Part shown: piece after piece, positions 1-5,030 of the stretch | Layout of the letters: each line of letters starts with the position of its first letter | How positions within the stretch are numbered: the stretch's first letter is position 1 | NCBI GenBank assembly: GCA_023266435.1 | Contig: JAHFQF010000169.1 | Span: 1-5,030, forward strand | Length of the DNA: 5,030 bases | Direction: 5' to 3' | DNA from: Legionellales bacterium | GTDB taxonomy: Bacteria > Pseudomonadota > Gammaproteobacteria > Berkiellales > Berkiellaceae | The notes under the pieces: model-generated | What the model was told of the DNA's origin: nothing | Databases searched by the model: none | What the model saw: only the letters and a program-made list of their open reading frames with translations | Translations under genes and position numbers: made by a program

Positions 1-171
1 ATCCCGTCCCCAATCAGTTTTAATGGTGCAAAGGAGAAGCTCAATCGGTATAAAGGGGAGCCTGAGATAGGATTTGACCGTATCGGCCTGTTCGTCGTCG
101 TTGACTATGATTTTTGCATAGTCATTTTGGTTTTTGTCTTTGCCTGTGAGTTCTGGAATGTTGTAGTACAT
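1..171 (-). CDS. Unidentified protein, 5' part only (first 57 residues; runs off the left edge)
   Basis: An open frame begins with ATG at 171-169 on the minus strand and stays open to base 1, giving exactly 57 codons. The protein begins MYYNIPELTGKDKNQNDYAK and continues with an acidic patch (VNDDEQAD) and a hydrophobic segment (LRLPFIPIELLLC) before TDWGRD at the edge. No signal peptide is apparent and I do not recognise the family. The start lies 26 bases after the primase-helicase stop on the same strand, so it is probably the next gene of the same operon, and a DNA-replication or recombination role is only a guess from position. The gap is A/T-rich (AATTAATTAAAT) and has no Shine-Dalgarno sequence. 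The frame is credible because it is uninterrupted, starts right after the upstream stop, and follows the pattern of the other genes. The rest of the gene is needed to name it. Confidence 0.7.
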   Translation of the reverse strand, partial: MYYNIPELTGKDKNQNDYAKIIVNDDEQADTVKSYLRLPFIPIELLLCTIKTDWGRD

Positions 172-197
172 AGTGTCAGATTTAATTAATTTAATGT

Positions 198-2444
198 TTA
201 GAAGTCTGGTAGTTCTATTTCGTTTTGAACTAGTGGTGGGGCAATGCCACGCAAGCGCTTGCACTCTTCGGAGCAGAACCACATGAACTTTGGTTTGAGC
301 TTGATCATTTTTTCTGGCTGGCCAGGGTGGTGTGCACCTGTTTCAGTCATCTCACAAATACCTAACGCTTTGAGGGTTTCCATTTCTTTGAGAGCTGTTG
401 GCTTTGCGCAGGCAAGTTGTTTTTCAACCTCAGTTGTTATTGCTGTTCCGCCAGCGTCGATTAACGTACGGAAGAGCTTTGCACGTTGTGTAGGTGCGCT
501 ATCTATAGCGATTTCGATGACATAGCGTAGGTCGTTCAATTCAAGTCGCTTGCGTCCGCATAGGAGCGCGTGACCTCGGCAGTGATTGTAGAACAGCTGA
601 CTAATACGGTCTGGCTTTTCAATGATTGGTGGGCGATAGTCATATTCACGAACACCATCTGAGTTTGGTTTTTCTTGCCACACGCTTATGACGCCACGTA
701 GGCGTGCAAGGAGCGATGCGCAGCGAGTAAGGTGTGTGATGCATTCTTTGTTATCACCTGCACGGTCCCACTCCACACCCTCGGAGTGCTGCTTCCAAAG
801 GGTGTAGAGTAAATTTTTTGTAGCATGACGACATTCGGTTTCTTTTTCTTTATACGTCGCATCCATGAGCTGTTTTGCGAGCTCAAACTCGCTTTTGTCA
901 CGAGTGTTCATGCGCAGGAAGAATAAACGAGAGCCGAGGCTGCCCATCATTTTCCAAATACGTGAGGGAATGGGAGTGGATGCTGCAAGCACCATGAACA
1001 ACCAACAACCAGTGTACTGGCGTTGTCCGTGTATACCTGTGTCCGTTTTCAGGCCTTCCCCATCAAGTATCCGAGTAAGAATACCCAAGCACTCAGCAAG
1101 ATCATCGTCCCGTTTGGAAAAGATAGTAGCCAAGTCGCGAATAAGAAACAGCTTATACCGAATGCGAGGAAGTAGATCGAGATCAGCAAGCTTTTCCCGA
1201 CTAACATTAGTCGCATTCGTAACGAAGGACGCTGGGGTGAATTTGTCTGTTGCATATGATAATTCAGGTAAGTTATCGAAGAAGTTAAGAGTAATTGTTT
1301 TGCCTGATGAGGGTACATCAACAAGCACGAGTGCGAACGGGTTTGTAATGTCTTTGATGAGCAGCTGTGTGATCGCTGCTGCACCTGCTTCGGCGGCGAA
1401 CGAGCAGTCGGGAAAGTTACGATTGATCGTTTCACGCCATTCAGTGACCGATACTTCTTTGCTGGCTCGATTGATTGCAGCAATGCGCAAGCCTGAACTG
1501 CTGGGATCTACAGTCCGTGCAAGGCTCAAGAATACTTCTTTGGTGCCACCTGCCTTAAAGTAGTCCGTTACATCTTTTATTGGCGCTGTACCGTCAGGAG
1601 CGAGTTGTGGAAGTGAAATGGTGCTCACTTGCGAGCAATCCATATCGAGGAGTGCTTGCACAAGATTTTTTGCGCCCTCATTGCCAGCATCGTCGTTATC
1701 AAAACAGACAATGATATGGTCGGCAGCGGCTAGCGCTTTGACCCATTCAGGCTTGAAGGTGCCTGCTCCTGCGGTAGATGTAACTGCTGGGATGCCTTGG
1801 GCTGTAAGCACTAAGCGGTCAAACTCGCCCTCACATACGATAACTTCGCGCGGCTTTTGTTTGAGCACGTCCCACCCGTAAAGGGTTGCATCCCCACCAG
1901 GGAAGACCATCATCTTTGGACCGTCTGCTGCGCCTAATGGGTCTTTACGAAGCTTCACGAACGAGAGCGCTTCGATGTCATCAAACACAGGGATGGTAAT
2001 CCAGTTCGATCCGTAGATATTTGCCCAACCAAGTCGCTGTTGGTTGATAATAGTGTCAGGAATGCAGCGTGCATTCAGGTAGGCGCGGATATTTTCAGGC
2101 AATTGCTTGTGATACTGCTCTATTTCAGCAAGTGTAATTTTTTTCTTGCTCGTCCGTGTTAGCTTCTGAATTTTTTGAGGCTGCATGTGTGAATACAGTT
2201 CCTTGAGGTTATCGCCGAAATGTTTTGCAAGGGTGACAATGTTCCCTTTGCTGCTACATTTTTTGCAGTCGTACTGTCCTGTTTCGGTGTTGAAGTATAG
2301 ATGGCGCTCATTGCGGCGACTATCTTCGTCGCATGCATTGAACACACAGTTGGTACTGATTTCATGTGGCGATCCTGTCTTCGAGAATTGGATGCCTTTT
2401 TTATCGAGGTAGTCGGTGATACTGATGTCAGTGTAATTGAACAT
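198..2444 (-). CDS. Primase-helicase: CHC2-like zinc finger, Toprim and AAA+/D5-like ATPase (748 aa)
   Basis: Probable replication protein that primes and unwinds DNA for a mobile element. Numbered from the chosen Met (bases 2444-2442), a CHC2-type zinc finger is at about 30-75, with Cys33, Cys38, Cys60 and Cys63 in C-x4-C and C-x2-C pairs followed by SKGNIVTLAKHFG. A Toprim domain spans about 198-265, with the glutamate in VCEGEFD (Glu205) and the DxD in CFDNDDAG (Asp249, Asp251). A P-loop ATPase follows at about 340-515: Walker A DVPSSGKT (Lys382), a Walker-B-like strand LFLIRD (Asp437), the stretch ILDGEGLKTDTGIHGQRQYTG at 459-479, and a basic LGSRLFFLR (Arg506) that could be an arginine finger. 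The C-terminus (about 640-705) looks winged-helix-like, with a CSEEC pair at 724-728. An alternative start 17 codons upstream would overlap the preceding gene. I chose the internal Met because it follows that gene's stop by 4 bases and domain similarity begins there. Combined primase-helicases of this shape are typical of plasmids, phages and integrative elements. No nuclease or polymerase motif was seen. Confidence 0.9.
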   Translation of the reverse strand: MFNYTDISITDYLDKKGIQFSKTGSPHEISTNCVFNACDEDSRRNERHLYFNTETGQYDCKKCSSKGNIVTLAKHFGDNLKELYSHMQPQKIQKLTRTSKKKITLAEIEQYHKQLPENIRAYLNARCIPDTIINQQRLGWANIYGSNWITIPVFDDIEALSFVKLRKDPLGAADGPKMMVFPGGDATLYGWDVLKQKPREVIVCEGEFDRLVLTAQGIPAVTSTAGAGTFKPEWVKALAAADHIIVCFDNDDAGNEGAKNLVQALLDMDCSQVSTISLPQLAPDGTAPIKDVTDYFKAGGTKEVFLSLARTVDPSSSGLRIAAINRASKEVSVTEWRETINRNFPDCSFAAEAGAAAITQLLIKDITNPFALVLVDVPSSGKTITLNFFDNLPELSYATDKFTPASFVTNATNVSREKLADLDLLPRIRYKLFLIRDLATIFSKRDDDLAECLGILTRILDGEGLKTDTGIHGQRQYTGCWLFMVLAASTPIPSRIWKMMGSLGSRLFFLRMNTRDKSEFELAKQLMDATYKEKETECRHATKNLLYTLWKQHSEGVEWDRAGDNKECITHLTRCASLLARLRGVISVWQEKPNSDGVREYDYRPPIIEKPDRISQLFYNHCRGHALLCGRKRLELNDLRYVIEIAIDSAPTQRAKLFRTLIDAGGTAITTEVEKQLACAKPTALKEMETLKALGICEMTETGAHHPGQPEKMIKLKPKFMWFCSEECKRLRGIAPPLVQNEIELPDF

Positions 2445-2448
2445 AATA

Positions 2449-2646
2449 TTAATGTTTGTTAGGTTCGTTTGCTTTATGCCATTCAAGCGCATCAATTTCC
2501 GCTTGGGTTACTGGCTGATAGACAAAACTGACGATGCGTAGAAGTGACATGCCACGTTCATGTGCCTCGGCCGATGTTAGGTCGTGACCAAAGCGTTCTT
2601 TGTAGATGCGCTTGAATTCGGTGATTTGCGCATTACTGGGTGCCAT
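2449..2646 (-). CDS. Small conserved hypothetical protein (65 aa)
   Basis: Short soluble protein without membrane segments or cysteines. It starts MAPSNAQITEFKRIYKERFG and continues with HDLTSAEAHERGMSLLRIVSFVYQPVT. The pattern (helix, YKxxFGxxLxxxEA, amphipathic helix, hydrophobic LLRIV and YxP) matches, from memory, a family of 60-70 residue proteins of unknown function frequent in Patescibacteria genomes, often near mobile-element genes. It overlaps the 3' end of the 91-aa gene by 14 bases in another frame, and its stop lies 4 bases before the primase-helicase start. Coupled translation within one operon is therefore likely. No Shine-Dalgarno sequence precedes the ATG. Its size and tight packing between two supported genes make it a real gene rather than a shadow. 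A role as a small replication accessory or regulatory protein is inference from position only. Confidence 0.8.
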   Translation of the reverse strand: MAPSNAQITEFKRIYKERFGHDLTSAEAHERGMSLLRIVSFVYQPVTQAEIDALEWHKANEPNKH

Positions 2647-2908
2647 AGCGGCTTGAGTGCAGCTGGTTCTTAAGCATCTTTAGGTTGTCGTAGTATGTCC
2701 GAGTATCGAGGTCCAGTTGTTTGAGCCAGTATTTTTGGACTACATCGTTCAAGCTTGAATGCATTTTGAATGTGAACTCTGCTTTAGACGGATTATCACG
2801 GCTGATGCCTTGAAATTCGTAATTGAGAGTAATTAATGCACATGCAAGACCCAGGTCGTATGTGCAAAACAGCTCGTCCTGTGGAGTATACGTTTCTATA
2901 TTTTTCAT
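2633..2908 (-). CDS. DUF5659-like small protein (91 aa)
   Basis: The protein has the layout I associate with DUF5659: an aromatic strand and short helix near the N-terminus (ELFCTYDLGLACALITLNYE, residues 12-31), a segment with FTFKM, and a C-terminal part reading LDLDTRTYYDNLKMLKNQL (residues 66-84). That family is uncharacterised and common in Patescibacteria and in phage-like elements; the match is from memory and should be tested with a profile search. It has no signal peptide or transmembrane helix. It is the first gene of the left operon, starting 129 bases downstream of gene B's stop, with a terminator and a 14-base palindrome between. It overlaps the next gene by 14 bases. The start ATG is preceded by an A/T-rich run (AATAATTTTTT) and no Shine-Dalgarno sequence. 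Being first behind a possible operator, it could be a regulator, but nothing in the protein shows a DNA-binding fold directly. Confidence 0.8.
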   Translation of the reverse strand: MKNIETYTPQDELFCTYDLGLACALITLNYEFQGISRDNPSKAEFTFKMHSSLNDVVQKYWLKQLDLDTRTYYDNLKMLKNQLHSSRYGTQ

Positions 2909-2913
2909 AAAAA

Positions 2914-2919
2914 ATTATT
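2914..2919 (-). promoter_or_regulatory. Candidate -10 hexamer for a leaderless transcript of the left operon
   Basis: On the minus strand the hexamer AATAAT differs from TATAAT at one position and ends 5 bases before the ATG at 2908. A transcript from it would begin at or very near the start codon, which fits the absence of a Shine-Dalgarno sequence. No convincing -35 hexamer stands at the right distance (TATCCA at 2942-2937 is poor). A/T-rich sequence before start codons is common, so this is a weak call. Confidence 0.25.
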
Positions 2920-2942
2920 TGAGTAATGTGTTCGGCTGGATA

Positions 2943-2956
2943 TGATTGCGCAATCA
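2943..2956. promoter_or_regulatory. Perfect 14-base palindrome (TGATTGCGCAATCA), possible operator
   Basis: The sequence is identical on both strands over all 14 bases, with no mismatch or spacer. It lies 35 bases upstream of the 91-aa gene start and just beyond the T-run of the terminator that ends the A-B cassette. A fully symmetric site in the only control region of the window is the usual form of a dimeric repressor's binding site. It may govern the replication operon. Which protein would bind is unknown; gene B (possible winged helix) or a product outside the window are candidates. As a hairpin it would have a poor loop, so a DNA-binding role is more likely than an RNA role. Confidence 0.5.
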
Positions 2957-2980
2957 AAAAAGCCATGCATGCAGCATAGC
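2956..2980 (-). terminator. Probable intrinsic terminator of the A-B cassette
   Basis: Read on the minus strand, GCTATGC and GCATGGC form a 7-base-pair stem (one G-U pair) around a 5-base loop TGCAT, immediately followed by six T residues. It lies 57 bases after the stop codon of gene B and before the left operon. The stem has four G-C pairs and is short, so termination may be partial. This would separate the cassette from the replication genes, or let some read-through occur. Confidence 0.6.
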
Positions 2981-2996
2981 CTTTGTATGAATGGTT

Positions 2997-3019
2997 GACC
3001 CCCTGATCATTCTGGGGTC
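2997..3019. repeat. Inverted repeat GACCCC / GGGGTC with 11-base loop
   Basis: GACCCC at 2997-3002 is the exact reverse complement of GGGGTC at 3014-3019. The loop contains the small palindrome TGATCA. On the minus strand it would fold as an RNA hairpin between the gene B stop and the terminator, and no T-run follows, so it is not itself a terminator. The right arm is part of the first CTGGGGT repeat, so the single C-rich arm could alternatively pair with any of the three repeats. It could protect the 3' end of the cassette mRNA or be part of a protein-binding site; the sequence does not decide. Confidence 0.4.
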
Positions 3020-3038
3020 GCTGGGGTGAGGCTGGGGT
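3012..3038. repeat. Three direct copies of CTGGGGT
   Basis: Exact heptamers are at 3012-3018, 3021-3027 and 3032-3038, with start-to-start spacing of 9 and 11 bases, close to one helical turn. The last copy runs into the TAA stop of gene B. Such phased short repeats can be binding sites for a replication initiator (iterons) or a regulator. Alternatively, this is a chance G-rich tract: three runs of four G on the plus strand, one short of a standard four-tetrad-run quadruplex. Purpose is unknown. Confidence 0.5.
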
Positions 3039-4006
3039 TATGTTTCAGAAAGACCCATGATGTAGCCATCTTTTCCATCAGGAGCCTTGCATTTATGTAT
3101 GATTTTATCAACAAGAGCGCTTTTCTTTCCAGCAAATTTTCTCACCTCACTGAGTTTAGTCTGGCAAAACGATCTGAAGTCTTTTGATTGTGCACCACCT
3201 CTTTTTGAGGCTGCATTACAAGCAGCGTATATTTTTTCGTAGCTCACTCCTTGCATGTCAAACATCTTGTTATAAAGTGACTGAATAAATGCAGCGGTTG
3301 GACCGCCTGCCGTAAGTGTGCATGCTAGTTCCTGTTGAACATACAGCTTACTGCCATCGAAATAGATTGGTTGACCACTAGAATTATTAGCAATTTCGTC
3401 TAGGTATGTGCTGCATACAGTTATCTGCCGCTGTGTAATTTTGGGACTGAATTGCTGCTCAAAATCCAAGATGTTTACAGTTTTTTTAATACCTCTCAGG
3501 TTATTTGCGTATGAAATATTTGTGGCAATTATGGCCGCGTGTGTGAAGGTGTGGGTATTTATGTGGTTTACCATTACTTCATTAAGTGGTGCGTATAAAA
3601 AATAAACCTGAATTGACGCCGTAGTCCCTGTATAGCTCCCTATACTCCATAACGGAAGATCGCTATCCACATGTGAAATCTTTTCTTTGAGTTTGAGTGA
3701 TGCGGCAATTTTACCGAACAGTGTTTGCAGATCCAAGCGGTACAGCTCTAATTCAGAAGCGTCTATTTCAAACGTTGTTACGTTTTCGCTTTCGCATGAG
3801 CCAATAAATCCTTTACAGTTTGATGTAACAATTGCAAAATGCTTACCACATTCGGGGCACCAAATTTGTTGCGCATGTCCAGAAAAGACGAGTATTTTTT
3901 GAGCGACCAATCCATCTAATTCTTTAGCATCAGCGTGGCGTGTTAGCTCTGTTTTTCGTAGCGCATTTTTATCTATGCCGCTCAGTTCAATTAATCTACT
4001 GATCAT
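3038..4006 (-). CDS. Cassette protein B: cysteine cluster plus probable C-terminal winged helix (322 aa), function unknown
   Basis: I cannot name this gene. Residues 1-45 are helical and polar. A cluster of Cys50, Cys53, Cys64 and Cys71 (CPECGKH at 50-56) looks like a zinc ribbon; similar ribbons bind nucleic acid or stabilise a fold. The middle (about 85-215) starts with a helical stretch, then LPLWSIGSYTG at 117-127 and alternating hydrophobic strands, with no catalytic motif I recognise. From about 221 the order is strand, helix, SYEKIYAACNAASKRGG, a long helix (275-303), then KAPDGKDGYIMGL. This resembles an OmpR/PhoB-type winged helix, whose wing usually reads grGYrL. A DNA-binding or regulatory role is therefore inferred, not shown. 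The ATG shares four bases (ATGA) with the stop of gene A, so the two are translationally coupled and probably act together. No Shine-Dalgarno sequence precedes it. I have a vague memory of two-gene pairs of this shape (a zinc-ribbon protein with a 'LWxLG' motif beside an A-like protein) in other bacteria, uncharacterised. Confidence 0.85.
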   Translation of the reverse strand: MISRLIELSGIDKNALRKTELTRHADAKELDGLVAQKILVFSGHAQQIWCPECGKHFAIVTSNCKGFIGSCESENVTTFEIDASELELYRLDLQTLFGKIAASLKLKEKISHVDSDLPLWSIGSYTGTTASIQVYFLYAPLNEVMVNHINTHTFTHAAIIATNISYANNLRGIKKTVNILDFEQQFSPKITQRQITVCSTYLDEIANNSSGQPIYFDGSKLYVQQELACTLTAGGPTAAFIQSLYNKMFDMQGVSYEKIYAACNAASKRGGAQSKDFRSFCQTKLSEVRKFAGKKSALVDKIIHKCKAPDGKDGYIMGLSET

Positions 4007-5030
4007 ACCTGTGGAGGGCGCGGATCAATTTTCCACATGCGTAATGCTTTTTTTATTGCCCCATGGTGTTCAATCTCCTGAAGGGTTGAAGTGCCTCTTG
4101 CACTTATGACGATAGGTACGTGTGCACGCGCTCTCTTAAACGCTGGTTGAAGAAACTTGAATGTGATTTTTGCTTCCGTGATTTCAAAAAATTCTGGGCT
4201 AAGTCGTCGCTCTGATAACTCTTTTATCATCGCATGATTTCCATGCTCGCCACGTATTCCAATGTCAATTGTGTACACCATGCCGCCGTGTTCGAGTGTA
4301 ATTGAGGTTAGATACGCCTTTTCCAGTCCATCAGCAATATCAACATCTAAATCGTGAGGGTTTTTCAGAACCTGCATCTGAAACTTAATAATATCTTCTC
4401 TGGTAACCTCATGTTCTAAGAATAATTTTGTAAAAATGTTTGCCAAAGCGAGACGTAGTTTTTCTTTGCCCTTTACTTTGATGCCGAGACTGCCTTCATC
4501 AGGTTTGTATAAAAAGTACGCGCGAGTTACTGGCTTAAATATGTTATGACGTTTAAGCTTTTGCTTCTCATATGTCATTTCCTTTTGCGTATGGCCTTCG
4601 GGGTAGGCAACAATGCATAAATTACCTGCACGATTAATTATGTCTGCATCGCAAAGGCTACCTCGCCGCTGATTTTTATAGTAGTAATCACCAACCTGCT
4701 CGCTAAGCTCTTTCTTTTGGGCCGTACTTATTTTTTTTGTTACCCCTGGTTGAACTTGAAACCAAAGCCAACCAGTTGAAAAATCAATAATGTATTTATG
4801 ATAAGCATCCTCGAAGGTTTTGTCGCAATATATAAAAAACCAGAGAATTTTATCGCATGTGGCTAAATCATCGAAATCTTTGGATAGCACGTCTCCATGA
4901 GCTGACGATTGTTCGATGAGAAGGGTCAGACCTTTTTCATTTGTTAATTCAAAAATGTTTTCAAACTCAGACTCAACCTCAATTTGGCTGTCTTTGTCTA
5001 ATTTTTCAAACTTTGGTTCGAATTCTTTCA
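4003..5030 (-). CDS. Cassette protein A, N-terminus beyond the right edge (at least 341 aa), function unknown
   Basis: The frame is open from its stop at 4003 to the window edge, with 46 further codons upstream of a GTG at 4890-4888. The visible extra segment includes EFENIFELTNEKGLTLLIEQ, which continues naturally into the rest, so the GTG is internal. In order, the protein shows an acidic helical N-terminal part, a region with DKILWFFIYCDKTFEDAYH, a segment RRGSLCDAD followed by a strand ending in AYPEGH, a strand RAYFLYKPDEGSLGIKVKGK, a helical stretch, and a C-terminal part with ITFKFLQPAF and IKKALRMWKID. No nuclease, ATPase, methylase or membrane motif is apparent. The pattern recalls, from memory, uncharacterised proteins of about 350 residues that are paired with a zinc-ribbon protein in other phyla. 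It overlaps gene B by 4 bases. Coding sequence here is visibly A/T-richer than in the primase gene. A joint role with B is likely; what role is unknown. Confidence 0.8.
   Translation of the reverse strand, partial: KEFEPKFEKLDKDSQIEVESEFENIFELTNEKGLTLLIEQSSAHGDVLSKDFDDLATCDKILWFFIYCDKTFEDAYHKYIIDFSTGWLWFQVQPGVTKKISTAQKKELSEQVGDYYYKNQRRGSLCDADIINRAGNLCIVAYPEGHTQKEMTYEKQKLKRHNIFKPVTRAYFLYKPDEGSLGIKVKGKEKLRLALANIFTKLFLEHEVTREDIIKFQMQVLKNPHDLDVDIADGLEKAYLTSITLEHGGMVYTIDIGIRGEHGNHAMIKELSERRLSPEFFEITEAKITFKFLQPAFKRARAHVPIVISARGTSTLQEIEHHGAIKKALRMWKIDPRPPQV

Noticed and set aside
1230..1240. CGCTGGGGTGA inside the primase gene matching the intergenic repeat region
   Set aside because: An 11-base match between a G-rich tract and 5 kb of sequence is within chance, and it is a single copy inside coding sequence.
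1049..1483. Minus-strand frame with a hydrophobic C-terminal stretch, 144 codons
   Set aside because: It is in another frame inside the primase-helicase, whose domains are intact here. The hydrophobic tail is a by-product of frame-shifted coding sequence.
865..1563. Long plus-strand open frame of 232 codons
   Set aside because: It lies antisense to the ATPase part of the primase-helicase, has a serine- and arginine-rich composition typical of a shadow frame, and no recognisable motif.
2445..2495. Upstream start giving a 765-residue primase-helicase
   Set aside because: The extra 17 residues overlap the 65-aa gene and show no family-like sequence. The internal ATG 4 bases after that gene's stop is the better start.
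3014..3037. G-quadruplex on the plus strand
   Set aside because: Only three runs of four G are present. A fourth run is missing, so a standard quadruplex is not supported.
1..5030. CRISPR array, tRNA or rRNA genes, insertion sequence ends
   Set aside because: No regularly spaced long repeats, no tRNA-like cloverleaf arms with a GTTC-type loop, and no terminal inverted repeats with a transposase were seen. This was checked by eye only.

Overview
The window is 5,030 bases of densely coded bacterial mobile-element or chromosomal accessory DNA. Every gene I can support lies on the minus strand, so the biology reads from right to left. The closest resemblances, all judged from memory, are two very small proteins: a DUF5659-like protein and a 65-residue 'YKxxFGxxLxxxEA' protein. 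I associate both with Patescibacteria (CPR bacteria) and their integrated elements or phages. A Patescibacteria-like host, or an element living in one, is therefore the best guess. TGA is used as a normal stop, so this is not the recoded Absconditabacteria/Gracilibacteria code. None of the visible start codons has a recognisable Shine-Dalgarno sequence, and the stretches before several starts are A/T-rich.

Right part (about 3038-5030): a two-gene cassette, A then B, joined by a 4-base ATGA overlap. Gene A is cut by the right edge of the window. Its reading frame stays open to base 5030, so a GTG near 4890 is not its true start. Gene A has no function I can name. Gene B has an N-terminal cysteine cluster resembling a zinc ribbon, a middle domain of unknown type, and a C-terminal region that reads like a winged helix with a '(G)KDGYIMGL' wing. 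The pair is more A/T-rich than the genes to its left and ends at a probable intrinsic terminator. It is the best candidate here for an undescribed system, but nothing in the sequence proves a function such as phage defence.

Middle (2909-3037): the only sizeable intergenic region, 129 bases long. It holds three CTGGGGT repeats, a possible GACCCC/GGGGTC hairpin, a hairpin plus T6 terminator for the A-B cassette, and a perfect 14-base palindrome about 35 bases upstream of the next gene. It probably ends one transcription unit and starts another.

Left part (1-2908): a four-gene run made of the DUF5659-like protein (91 aa), the 65-aa protein, a 748-aa primase-helicase, and the first 57 residues of an unidentified protein that leaves the window at base 1. 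The first three are overlapping or 4 bases apart. The primase-helicase has a CHC2-type zinc finger, a Toprim domain, an AAA+/D5-like ATPase and a C-terminal helical tail. This looks like the replication module of a plasmid, integrative element or phage, with the A-B cassette next to it as accessory cargo.
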